A stretch of 64,000 nt of DNA, from the NCBI GenBank assembly GCA_020638465.1, contig JACKIM010000001.1, forward strand, positions 124,001 to 188,000, in the 5' to 3' direction. Of this stretch, positions 33,809 to 42,376 are shown in pieces (the stretch's first letter is position 1; each line of letters begins with the position of its first letter). The notes below the pieces were generated by a model. That model saw only the letters and a program-made list of their open reading frames with translations, was not told the origin of the DNA and made no database searches. Made by a program: the position numbers and the translations under genes. The DNA comes from Geminicoccaceae bacterium. Lineage in GTDB: Bacteria > Pseudomonadota > Alphaproteobacteria > Geminicoccales > Geminicoccaceae.

Positions 33809-35104
33809 TCAAAGCTGTTCGATGCGGATCATGCGCGGTGTCTCGATCACCGACTCGAGCCGGCCGATGGCCGCAAGCGCATCGACCATGTGGGCCTCCT
33901 CGGCCTCATGGCTGGTCAGGACGATCGGGACCTGCTGGCCGGGATTGCGGCCACGCTGGATCAGGGCCTCGATCGAGACGTCGTGGTCGCGCAGCACGGC
34001 CGACACATCGGCCAGCACGCCCGGACGATCGAGCACCATGAGACGGATGTAGTAGCAGCCGCGATGACGCTGCATCGGCGCAATGGCGTGATCCGCCAGC
34101 CGGTCCGTCGGCACCCCGAAGGTCGGCAGGATCAACCCGCGGGCAATATCGACGATGTCAGCCACCACGGCCGATGCGGTGGGCCCGCCACCGGCTCCCC
34201 TGCCCTCATGCATCACCGCATCGACATCGTCGCCTTCGACAACGACCGCGTTCAGCACGCCTTCCACCTGGGCGATCGGAGCAGCTCTCGGCACCATGCA
34301 CGGATGCAGCCGCTGCTCCAGCCCGTCATCGGTCATGCGCGCCAGCCCGAGCAACTTGATCCGGTAGCCGAGTTCCTCCGCAAACGCGATGTCGAGCGCG
34401 CTCACATGGCGGATACCCTCGATATGGATCGCGTCGAAACGCGGCGGGCCGCCAAAGGCCAGGGAAGCCAGCAGGGCGAGCTTGTGTGCGGCATCAATGC
34501 CATCGACGTCGAACGATGGATCGGCCTCCGCATATCCCAGCGCCTGAGCCTCGTCGAGCACCTCCTGGAAATCGCGGCCGCTCTCACGCATGGCGGTGAG
34601 GATATAGTTGCATGTCCCGTTGAGGATGCCCTGCACCCGCAGCATGCCGTTGGCAGCAAGCCCCTCGCGCAGCGACTTGACGATGGGAATGCCGCCCGCG
34701 ACCGCCGCCTCGAAGCCAAGATGCACTCCCTTCGCCTCGGCCAGTGCCGCGAGTTCGGCCCCGTGATGGGCAAGCAGCGCCTTGTTCGCCGTGACCAGCG
34801 GCTTGCCGCGCTCCAGGGCACCGCGGCACACGTCGAGGGCGATGCCATCCGCCCCGCCGATCAGTTCGACGACCAGATCGACGCCATCGTCGGCGACAAG
34901 GTCGCGCGCGTCCTGATGCCAGCGGCAACCGGAAAGATCGATGCCGCGATCACGACCAGGGTCGCGGGCGCTCACCGCGACCACCCCGATATCCTTGCCG
35001 GTCCTCTGGGCGAGAAGAGCCGCCTTGCGATGGATCAGGGCGACCGTGGTGGCGCCGACCGTTCCAAGCCCGGCCACTCCGATTCGAAGGACATCTGCCG
35101 CCAT
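33809..35104 (-). CDS. hom: Homoserine dehydrogenase with ACT domain
   Basis: A 431-aa NAD(P)-dependent enzyme converting aspartate semialdehyde to homoserine for threonine and methionine synthesis. The Rossmann motif GVAGLGTVGATTV is at residues 9-21; NKALLAHHG, GFEAAVAGGIPIVKSL and NGTCNYILTAM mark the catalytic domain, with Lys and Asp in DEAQALGYAEADPSFDVDG. A C-terminal ACT domain (YYIRLMVLDRPGVLADVSAV) suggests allosteric control by threonine. Its start overlaps the stop of the aminotransferase by one base. Confidence 0.96.
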   Translation of the reverse strand: MAADVLRIGVAGLGTVGATTVALIHRKAALLAQRTGKDIGVVAVSARDPGRDRGIDLSGCRWHQDARDLVADDGVDLVVELIGGADGIALDVCRGALERGKPLVTANKALLAHHGAELAALAEAKGVHLGFEAAVAGGIPIVKSLREGLAANGMLRVQGILNGTCNYILTAMRESGRDFQEVLDEAQALGYAEADPSFDVDGIDAAHKLALLASLAFGGPPRFDAIHIEGIRHVSALDIAFAEELGYRIKLLGLARMTDDGLEQRLHPCMVPRAAPIAQVEGVLNAVVVEGDDVDAVMHEGRGAGGGPTASAVVADIVDIARGLILPTFGVPTDRLADHAIAPMQRHRGCYYIRLMVLDRPGVLADVSAVLRDHDVSIEALIQRGRNPGQQVPIVLTSHEAEEAHMVDALAAIGRLESVIETPRMIRIEQL

Positions 35105-36318
35105 CAGGCCACCGCCAGGCTGGAACCGCCATCGGACTGGCCGGCTCGTCTGAGAAAATCGCGGATGTTGCGCACCGCCTGCCGCAGACGGTGCTTGTTC
35201 TCGACCAGCGCCATGCGCACATAGCCCTCGCCATATTCTCCAAAGCCGATGCCGGGCGAGACGGCGACATCGGCCTCCTCAAGCAGCAGCTTCGAAAAGG
35301 CGAGCGAGCCCATGGATCGAAAGGCCTCGGGCACGGGTGCCCAGCAGAACATGGTGGCCGGGGGACGGGGAACATCCCAGCCCACCTTCGCCAGCCCGTC
35401 CACCAGCACATCACGGCGCTCTCGGTAGAGCTGGCGCACCTCGTCGACGCAGTCCTGCGGACCGTTCAGGGCCGCCGTGGCGGCGACCTGGATGGGCGTG
35501 AACGCGCCGTAATCGAGATAGGACTTGATGCGTGTGAGCGCGCTGACCAGATGCCGGTTGCCCGCCGCGAAACCGATGCGCCATCCGGGCATCGAATAGG
35601 TCTTTGACAGGCTGGAGAACTCTACCGCCACGTCCATGGCTCCCTCGACCTGAAGGATCGAGGGTGGCGGCTCCTCGAAATAGATCTCGGCGTAAGCGAT
35701 ATCGGAGAGGATGAACATCTCGCGCCTGCGGGCGAAGGCCACCGCCTCCCTGTAGAAATCGAGATCCACGGTCTGTGCGGTGGGATTGGAGGGGAAATTG
35801 AGGATCATCGCCGTCGGCGCCGGTACGGAATGCTCGGCTGCCCGTGCCATCTCGGCCATCAGGTCGACACCCGGACCGAACGGCACATGCCTCAGACCGG
35901 CTCCGGCGATGAGGAAGCCGTAGGGATGGATCGGATAGCTCGGATTGGGAGTGAGAATGGTGTCGCCGGGTGCCGTGATCGCCTGGGCGAGATTCGCCAG
36001 CCCCTCCTTCGAGCCCAGCGTGACGCAAATCTCCTTCTCGACATCGAGTCCGACGCAGAACCGTCGCTCATAGTAACCCTTCAACGCCCGTCGCAGACCC
36101 GGTATGCCGCGCGACGTCGAGTAGCGGTGGGTCTTCCCGTCGCGCGCGGCCTCGACCAGCTTCTCGACGATGTGCGACGGGGTGGCACCGTCGGGATTGC
36201 CCATCCCGAGGTCGATGATGTCCCGGCCTGCCGCACGCGCTGCCGCCTTCATCTGGTTGACTTCGGCAAACACGTAGGGCGGAAGACGGCGGATGCGGTG
36301 GAACTCGATGTCTCTCAT
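35104..36318 (-). CDS. Class I/II aminotransferase (AlaC / LL-DAP aminotransferase type)
   Basis: A 404-aa PLP enzyme. The signature start is RRLPPYVFAEVNQMK, followed by DLGMGNPDGATP, the substrate loop TPNPSYPIHPYG, NFPSNPTAQ and the PLP-lysine in SSLSKTYSMPGWRIGF. Members of this branch act as glutamate-pyruvate aminotransferases (AlaC) or LL-diaminopimelate aminotransferases; sequence by eye does not decide. Tight coupling with hom favours a role in amino-acid synthesis, possibly aspartate-family. ATG 36318 was chosen over 36345 because the conserved MRDIEFHR begins there. Confidence 0.9.
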   Translation of the reverse strand: MRDIEFHRIRRLPPYVFAEVNQMKAAARAAGRDIIDLGMGNPDGATPSHIVEKLVEAARDGKTHRYSTSRGIPGLRRALKGYYERRFCVGLDVEKEICVTLGSKEGLANLAQAITAPGDTILTPNPSYPIHPYGFLIAGAGLRHVPFGPGVDLMAEMARAAEHSVPAPTAMILNFPSNPTAQTVDLDFYREAVAFARRREMFILSDIAYAEIYFEEPPPSILQVEGAMDVAVEFSSLSKTYSMPGWRIGFAAGNRHLVSALTRIKSYLDYGAFTPIQVAATAALNGPQDCVDEVRQLYRERRDVLVDGLAKVGWDVPRPPATMFCWAPVPEAFRSMGSLAFSKLLLEEADVAVSPGIGFGEYGEGYVRMALVENKHRLRQAVRNIRDFLRRAGQSDGGSSLAVA

Positions 36319-36418
36319 GACCAATCCGGGGAACGAGGCTCGCAATTTCGCGACACTTGCGACGAAGGCATGGGCCTTCCGTCACACAACGCGGCATATT
36401 GCACGATGCATGGCTGAT

Positions 36419-37537
36419 TTAGCCACCATTGGCCACGGGGTATACGACGACCTTCTCCCCTGATCCACCGGTTTCAATGTCGATCCAGTTCCCGGGGACG
36501 CCATTCTGGACAAGGCGCATGGCGACCGATCGTGCCCTGTCGAGCGCCAGCAGCTTCGGATCGCCCGAAGCGACGACTTTCGCGCCCTGCCCGGCCCTTT
36601 GCAGGCGTACCGCAAGACTGCGCAAGGCATCATTCTCCCGCGAATCGACAACGGAGCTGCCCACCGAAAAATCCACGGTGAGATATCTGGGCAAGGGGCG
36701 GTCGTCGAGAGGCGTCCCAAGGAACACCACGGGCAGGTCGGCATAGGCCGTTTCGGCGGCGTCCTCCGGACTTGCCGGCACTTTGCTCCCGGTCCCGGCA
36801 TTCCCCGCGGATGGAACGGTGTCGGATGGGGGAGGAGTGGCGGCCGGGGCGGATGCCGCCGGTGGAACGTCTTCCCCTGGCGATGGCGTATCCGATGATG
36901 ATGATGGAATTTCGGGCATGTTGCGGGCAGCATCGCCGGCGGCATCGCCCACCGGCAGCAGCCCCGCGACGCTGGTATCCTCGATAATCGCCGTGCCTCC
37001 ATCCGGGGCGTCGCCGTTTCGCGGCGCCTCGATGGCCGGTTCCGCCCCCGGCAACGGCGAGGCGACCGCAGCCGCCTGCTCGCGTTCGAGCGTCCGCAGA
37101 AAATCGTTCAACGATCCGTCATCCTCGTCCTGCAGCATCGCATCCCGGACATAGGCGGCAGTCAGGTCGGTAGCCGGCCCGCTCTCGTCCTGCACCGGTT
37201 GGGCAGGAGGTGCCGGCACGGGAACAACCGGATCGGGAGGCATGCTGCGCAACCCGGCCTCGCGCTGCAATTTCTGGCCCGCATACCGCGCGTTCTCGCG
37301 ATCGGCCACCAGACCCCTTTGGATCTCGCGCTCCTGACGCAGGTCATAGGTCAGATTGGGACGTTGCGGAACATCCTGCAGCCTTGGAAAGGCGACTTCA
37401 TTGCCGTCGGCATCGACCGTCGAAGGCGCCTCCGGCCGATCCGGAAGCGACGGGTCGAAATCTCCGCATCCTGACAGGATAAGCAGCAGCACTGTGGCGG
37501 CACAAGCTCGAATGGATGGATTTCGTCCGTAATTCAT
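36419..37537 (-). CDS. Putative lipoprotein with Pro/Ser-rich linker and OmpA-like C-terminal domain
   Basis: A 372-aa protein with a lipoprotein signal: hydrophobic TVLLLILSGC with the acylated Cys at residue 24. Residues ~25-120 are rich in charged/Pro segments, ~120-260 form an acidic Pro/Ala/Ser linker, and the C-terminal ~100 residues resemble an OmpA-like peptidoglycan-binding domain (VDFSVGSSVVDSRENDALRS then ALDRARSVAMRLVQNGVP). It probably tethers the outer membrane to the cell wall. It diverges from phaC; no partner is evident. Confidence 0.75.
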   Translation of the reverse strand: MNYGRNPSIRACAATVLLLILSGCGDFDPSLPDRPEAPSTVDADGNEVAFPRLQDVPQRPNLTYDLRQEREIQRGLVADRENARYAGQKLQREAGLRSMPPDPVVPVPAPPAQPVQDESGPATDLTAAYVRDAMLQDEDDGSLNDFLRTLEREQAAAVASPLPGAEPAIEAPRNGDAPDGGTAIIEDTSVAGLLPVGDAAGDAARNMPEIPSSSSDTPSPGEDVPPAASAPAATPPPSDTVPSAGNAGTGSKVPASPEDAAETAYADLPVVFLGTPLDDRPLPRYLTVDFSVGSSVVDSRENDALRSLAVRLQRAGQGAKVVASGDPKLLALDRARSVAMRLVQNGVPGNWIDIETGGSGEKVVVYPVANGG

Positions 37538-37759
37538 GCAGCTGCGTCACTCATACATGCCTCACTGGCCCGCTGCGCGGTTGGCGGAGCAGGAGCGATC
37601 GGTTAAAGATCCGTCAGGCAGCTCATTGCTGCAAGTGCGAAGTGAACGTCCGATCCCGCGCAGTCCGTATCGACGCTCGCCTCGCCACCGATTTCACCGC
37701 CGGTACGCGGCAGCATCGATCGTCCGGGTATTGATGCCGGAAGAATAAGGGAAGTTTCC

Positions 37760-39556
37760 ATGGACAAGCAACAGCAAGCCGCCGGATCGAACCCGGAACA
37801 ACTGGTGGAGATCATGAGCGACATCGCCCAGCGGTCCCAGTCGATTGTCGAGGAGTTCGTCAATCGCCAGACCAGCGGCGACAACAAGGGGCCGAGCCCC
37901 GAACTGACCCAGCTCAGCGCCGCGTTCATGGAACTCACCGCACGGATGATGAGCAATCCGGCCGAGATGATGCGCGCCCAGTTCGGCCTGTGGCAGGACT
38001 ACATGCGCCTGTGGCAGTCGACCGCCCAGCGGATGATGGGACAGGACCCCGATCCGGTGATCGCGCCCGACCGGGGCGACCGCCGCTTCAAGGATCCTGC
38101 CTGGAACGACAATCTCCTCTTCGACTTCATCAAGCAGTCCTACCTTCTGTCGTCGCGTTATGTTCTCGATGCGGCGACCAATGACGACCACGGGCTCGAC
38201 GACAAGACCCAGCAGAAGGTGGAGTTCTACACCCGGCAGTTCGTGGATGCGCTCGCACCCTCGAATTTCGTCATGACCAACCCCGAAGTCCTGCGCAAGA
38301 CCGTCGAGAGCCGCGGCGAGAACCTGCTCAAGGGCCTGCAGAACATGCTGGGCGACCTTGAGGCGGGCAAGGGCAAGCTCAAGATCAGCATGACGGACAT
38401 GGACGCCTTCGAGGTCGGCAAGAACATCGCCACCACGCCCGGCAAGGTGGTCTATCAGAATGACCTGATCCAGCTCCTGCAATACGAGCCCGCCACCGAG
38501 CAGGTGAACATCCGCCCGCTGATGATCGTCCCGCCGTGGATCAACAAGTTCTACATCCTCGACCTGCAACCCAAGAACAGCTTCATCAAGTTCGCGGTCG
38601 ACCAGGGCTTCACCGTGTTCGTGCTGTCGTGGGTCAATCCCGACGAGAAACTCGCCCACAAGACCTTCGAGGACTACATGTTCGAGGGGCCGCTGGCCGC
38701 TCTCGATGCCATCACGCAGGCCACCGGCGAAAAGGACGTCACGGCCATCGGATACTGCCTCGGCGGCACGCTGCTGGCCTCCACGCTGGCCTATATGAGC
38801 ACGAAGAAGGACAACCGCATCAAGGCCGCGACCTTCTTCACCACCATGGTCGACTTTACCGATCCCGGCGAACTCGGCGTGTTCATCGACGAGGAGCAAC
38901 TGGCCAGCATCGAGGAGATGATGACCAAGCGCGGCTATCTGGATGGCTCGGAGATGGCCACCACCTTCAACATGCTGCGTGCCAACGACCTGATCTGGTC
39001 GTTCGTGGTCAACAACTACCTGCTCGGCAAGGAGCCGTTCCCGTTCGACCTGCTCTACTGGAACTCCGACTCCACGCGCATGCCGGCAGCCATGCACAGC
39101 TTCTACCTGCGCCGCTTCTATCACGAGAACAAGCTGGCAGAGTCCGGCGGCATAGAACTCGGTGGCGTGCCCATCGACCTGACCAAGATCCGCACGCCGG
39201 TCTACTGGGTCTCGACCAAGGAAGACCATATCGCCCCCTGGAAGAGCACCTATGCCGCGACCCAGTTCTACAAGGGGCAGAAGCGTTTCGTGCTGGCCGG
39301 TTCGGGTCACATTGCAGGTGTCATCAACCCTCCCGCCTCGGGCAAGTACGGGTACTGGACCAATGCCGCCCTGCCCGCCGATCCCGACAGCTGGTACGAA
39401 ACAGCCTCGCAGAAGGACGGCTCATGGTGGAACGACTGGGCCGAATGGAACCGGTCCAAGGCTGGCAAGATGGTTCCCGCGCGCAAGCCCGGCGACGGCG
39501 AGCTTCCGGTACTGGAAAATGCGCCGGGCAGCTATGTGGCCGCCAAGGTGTGCTGA
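37760..39556 (+). CDS. phaC: Class I poly(R)-hydroxyalkanoate synthase
   Basis: A 598-aa enzyme polymerising hydroxyacyl-CoA into polyhydroxyalkanoate storage granules. The lipase-like box is GYCLGGTL with the nucleophile Cys333. The catalytic Asp is in YWVSTKEDHIAPW and His in GSGHIAGVINPP. The N-terminal domain (FKDPAWNDNLLFDFIKQSY) is of class I length. AAGGGAAG precedes the ATG. A strong terminator lies 56 bases after the stop. No phaA/B/R/P genes are adjacent, so the gene stands alone here. Confidence 0.97.
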   Translation: MDKQQQAAGSNPEQLVEIMSDIAQRSQSIVEEFVNRQTSGDNKGPSPELTQLSAAFMELTARMMSNPAEMMRAQFGLWQDYMRLWQSTAQRMMGQDPDPVIAPDRGDRRFKDPAWNDNLLFDFIKQSYLLSSRYVLDAATNDDHGLDDKTQQKVEFYTRQFVDALAPSNFVMTNPEVLRKTVESRGENLLKGLQNMLGDLEAGKGKLKISMTDMDAFEVGKNIATTPGKVVYQNDLIQLLQYEPATEQVNIRPLMIVPPWINKFYILDLQPKNSFIKFAVDQGFTVFVLSWVNPDEKLAHKTFEDYMFEGPLAALDAITQATGEKDVTAIGYCLGGTLLASTLAYMSTKKDNRIKAATFFTTMVDFTDPGELGVFIDEEQLASIEEMMTKRGYLDGSEMATTFNMLRANDLIWSFVVNNYLLGKEPFPFDLLYWNSDSTRMPAAMHSFYLRRFYHENKLAESGGIELGGVPIDLTKIRTPVYWVSTKEDHIAPWKSTYAATQFYKGQKRFVLAGSGHIAGVINPPASGKYGYWTNAALPADPDSWYETASQKDGSWWNDWAEWNRSKAGKMVPARKPGDGELPVLENAPGSYVAAKVC

Positions 39557-39612
39557 CCATCCGCTGCCGATCAGCTGGCATGGCCTGAACCACGGGAAAT
39601 TTGCGTGTTACC

Positions 39613-39645
39613 AAACGGACGGGTCGACTGGCCCGTCCGTTTTTC
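39613..39645 (+). terminator. Rho-independent terminator of phaC
   Basis: AAACGGACGGG and CCCGTCCGTTT form a perfect 11-bp GC-rich stem with an 8-base loop, followed by TTTTC on the plus strand. It is well placed 56 bases after the phaC stop. Confidence 0.92.
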
Positions 39646-39713
39646 ATTCCATGAACCTGCTGTCTGCGCGGACAGCTGCCTGTCGCCGGAATTGCCATGC
39701 CGCATCGCCCGTG

Positions 39714-39731
39714 TCGTCATGGAACTGTCAT
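39714..39731 (+). promoter_or_regulatory. Candidate PHO box upstream of phoX
   Basis: TCGTCAT-GGAA-CTGTCAT matches the PhoB binding pattern of two 7-base repeats with 4 bases between (CTGTCAT-N4-CTGTCAT); the second repeat is perfect and the first has two mismatches. A weak -10-like TAGATC lies 10 bases further. This is the geometry of PhoB-dependent promoters, 93 bases before the phoX ATG. Confidence 0.6.
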
Positions 39732-39824
39732 GCCGGCACGCTAGATCGTCCCTCACTCACGGCGGGCGGGTGCCGCCCGCACGGTCGAGAGTCGACGCGT
39801 ACCCATGACCTTCAGGACAGGCCC

Positions 39825-41426
39825 ATGAAACGATATCAGATCCTTGCCGGCATTGCCCTCCTGGGCTCAACCGCCCTCGGCGGCCCGGCCGCGGCCGAAC
39901 TGGCCCGTATCGCCAGCGTGCCGCTCGGAGCCGAAATCACCGGCCTGCACCTCACCGAGGCAGGTGATTTCTTCATGAACATCCAGCACCCCGCCACGGC
40001 GATCACTGGCCCCTATAACAAGGCCACCGTCGGTGTGTTCGCCGATGCCGATTTCAACGCCGTTCCGGAACAGCTTCAAGCATCGGCCGTACCGGACTCG
40101 GATTTCGAGAAGCAGACGGTCATGACATCCATCGGAACCTACCAGGTTCTGGCCCAGCAGGGTGATTTCGCCGATGCGATCCCCGACGGTCTCGGTGCCA
40201 TCCTCACCGCCGGCGGCAAGATCATGAAGTCGTCGAACGATCCCGATTTCAACGGTTTCATTCCCATCGGCGACAACGAGGGCTATCTCTTCACCAACTG
40301 GGAAGACCAGCCCGGCGGCATGTCGCGCATGAAGCTGGTCAAGGGTGACGACGGCCGCATGACGGTCGATCCCGAGGACGTGCGCATGCTCGACTTCTCC
40401 AGCGTCAACGGTACGTGGATCAACTGCTTCGGTTCGGTGAGCCCGTGGAACACGCCGCTGACCTCCGAGGAGCTCTATTTCGACACCACCGAAAACTGGA
40501 TCGATGCCTCGGCCGGCGAAGACTTCGAGGGTGCCGAGACGACCCGCACCTATCTCGGCGGGCCGAGCAACCCCTACGACTACGGTTACATCGTCGAGAT
40601 CACCGATCCCGCCGGTGCCGCCACGCCGGTGAAGCACTACGCCATGGGCCGCTTCAGCCACGAGAACTCCGTGGTGATGCCCGACCGCAAGACCGCCTAT
40701 CTGTCCGATGACGGGACCGACACCGTCTTCTTCAAGTTCGTCGCCGACAATGCGGGCGATCTGTCGGCGGGCACGCTCTATGCCGCCAAAGCCACCCAGA
40801 ATGGCGAGAACGGCGGTTCATCGGCGGAGGTCGGCTTTACGATCGAGTGGGTGGAACTGGCCCATGCCAGCAACGACCAGATCGCTGCCTGGATCGGCGA
40901 ATATGCGGGCAAGACCGCCGAGGACAGCACCGACGGTGCCGAGTACATCTCGGATGAGGATGTCGCCGCCTGGGCCGCTGGCGAGGCTGCCGACGACCGC
41001 GCCGCCTTCCTCGAAAGCCGCAAGGCCGCCGCCGCCAAAGGTGCCACCGCCGAGTGGCGCAAGATGGAAGGTATCATGGCCAACTTCAAGGCCATCGAGA
41101 ATGGCAGCGCACCTTACCTCTACATGGCCATGTCCGAGATTTCCAAGGGCATGTCCGACGGCGAGGGTGACATCAACATCGCCGAGAACATGTGCGGTGC
41201 CGTCTACGAACTGTCGTTCGACGAGACTTACAACATCACCGGAATGACTCCGCTGGTGGCCGGTCACGGCTACGACAAGAACGAGGCGGCCAATCCCTGC
41301 CCCGTCGACTCGATCTCCAATCCCGACAATGTCGCCGTGCTCGATGATGGCCGCGTCATAATCGGTGAGGACACCGGCAATCACGAGAACAACACCCTGT
41401 GGCTGTTCACCAAGCCGCAATCCTGA
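39825..41426 (+). CDS. phoX: PhoX-type alkaline phosphatase (DUF839)
   Basis: A 533-aa exported protein. Signal peptide residues 1-24 end at GGPAAA. The PhoX/DUF839 core shows ITGLHLTEAGDFFMNIQHP, GDNEGYLFTNWEDQPGG, GSVSPWNTPLTSEE, YGYIVEITDP, GRFSHENSVVMPD with YLSDDGTD, and the C-terminal NPDNVAVLDDGRVIIGEDTGNH. PhoX enzymes bind Fe3+/Ca2+ and release phosphate from organic esters. The leader lacks the twin arginines typical of classic PhoX, so Sec export is likely and the protein may belong to the broader DUF839 group. A candidate PHO box supports phosphate-starvation control. Confidence 0.87.
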   Translation: MKRYQILAGIALLGSTALGGPAAAELARIASVPLGAEITGLHLTEAGDFFMNIQHPATAITGPYNKATVGVFADADFNAVPEQLQASAVPDSDFEKQTVMTSIGTYQVLAQQGDFADAIPDGLGAILTAGGKIMKSSNDPDFNGFIPIGDNEGYLFTNWEDQPGGMSRMKLVKGDDGRMTVDPEDVRMLDFSSVNGTWINCFGSVSPWNTPLTSEELYFDTTENWIDASAGEDFEGAETTRTYLGGPSNPYDYGYIVEITDPAGAATPVKHYAMGRFSHENSVVMPDRKTAYLSDDGTDTVFFKFVADNAGDLSAGTLYAAKATQNGENGGSSAEVGFTIEWVELAHASNDQIAAWIGEYAGKTAEDSTDGAEYISDEDVAAWAAGEAADDRAAFLESRKAAAAKGATAEWRKMEGIMANFKAIENGSAPYLYMAMSEISKGMSDGEGDINIAENMCGAVYELSFDETYNITGMTPLVAGHGYDKNEAANPCPVDSISNPDNVAVLDDGRVIIGEDTGNHENNTLWLFTKPQS

Positions 41427-41442
41427 TTTGACCCAGGGCTGA

Positions 41443-41476
41443 CGGGCGCAGCGTCAGAACCGCGCCCGTTCCTTTT
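41443..41476 (+). terminator. Rho-independent terminator of phoX
   Basis: ACGGGCGC and GCGCCCGT form an 8-bp stem around an 11-base loop, followed by TCCTTTT, 16 bases after the stop. Confidence 0.8.
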
Positions 41477-41818
41477 GGCGGGCCCTGTGCCCGGGTGCGA
41501 TCAGGTAACCCGTTTCAGGGTGCAGTTACATTCATGACCGAACAAATTACATTAATACGCCTAAGCGGATAAAATCGCTTGATTAAAATATTTCATAGAA
41601 TATTGTTGATGTTACATACGTTCATAATTACAATCTTCATAGTCTTCATCTCAAGCAGCACCGTATCCGCAGCTGAGCCTGGCCAGATGAACAGACAATC
41701 CCCGATGAAGTCCTTGGCTATTCTCATTTTGCTCGATTGAGATATTGTCCATCCCGGCCGCCAGCGTCAAAATCATGGATGGCCGCAAATCAGTCCATGG
41801 CAGGGAGGAGCAAGCCCG
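41477..41818. other. 342-base AT-rich intergenic region
   Basis: No gene is supported. The section 41520-41660 is strongly AT-rich for this genome (AAATTACATTAATACGCC, then GATTAAAATATTTCATAG). It could carry the osmC promoter, a small RNA or foreign DNA; nothing definite is seen. Confidence 0.5.
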
Positions 41819-42343
41819 ATGTCAGACGATCTCAAGCGTATTATCAGTGAGACCGGGGCAGCGTTCCGCGCTGATGCCAGCGCCGCACAGGCTGTGTTCT
41901 CGTCATCGTCGCAATTGCAGGAAGGCCTGCGCTCGCAGGTTTCGATCCGCCAGCACGGTCTCGTGGTCGATGAACCACCAGCCCTGGGGGGCACCGATGC
42001 CGGTCCCAACCCGGTGGAACTGATCCTCGCGGCCCTCGGCACCTGTCAGGAAATCACCTATCGCGCCTTCGCGGCGGCACTGGGCATTCCGCTTGCGGGC
42101 GTGTCGGTGAAGCTCGATGGTGACATCGACCTGCGCGGCTTTTTCGCCGTCGATGATTCGATCCGCCCGGGCTATCAGAAAATCACCGGAACGGTCACGC
42201 TCGTCTCCGACGCGCCTGTCGAGAAACTGGAGATGCTCAAGGAGGCCGTTGATGGCCACTGTCCCGTGCTGGACATGCTCAGGAATCCGACACCGGTAGC
42301 GCTTTCCGCCCGGTTTCAGCAGCCCGCCGGGACAGCTGCCTGA
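41819..42343 (+). CDS. OsmC-family protein (peroxide reductase-like)
   Basis: A 174-aa OsmC/Ohr-fold protein. The two redox Cys positions are present: Cys in AALGTCQEITYRAFA and Cys in DGHCPVLDMLRNPTPV. OsmC proteins reduce organic hydroperoxides or persulfides. The GLVVDEPPALGGTDAGPNPVE segment is typical of the YhfA-like/OsmC subgroup. It is a single gene with its own upstream AT-rich promoter region and is convergent with the sensor kinase gene. Confidence 0.88.
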   Translation: MSDDLKRIISETGAAFRADASAAQAVFSSSSQLQEGLRSQVSIRQHGLVVDEPPALGGTDAGPNPVELILAALGTCQEITYRAFAAALGIPLAGVSVKLDGDIDLRGFFAVDDSIRPGYQKITGTVTLVSDAPVEKLEMLKEAVDGHCPVLDMLRNPTPVALSARFQQPAGTAA

Positions 42344-42376
42344 CGCCTGTTGTCTGCGGTCCGGCATTCCGTTCGT

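Noticed and set aside
37694..39310. Long minus-strand open frame opposite phaC
   Set aside because: phaC on the plus strand has full catalytic motifs; the antisense translation shows no family features.
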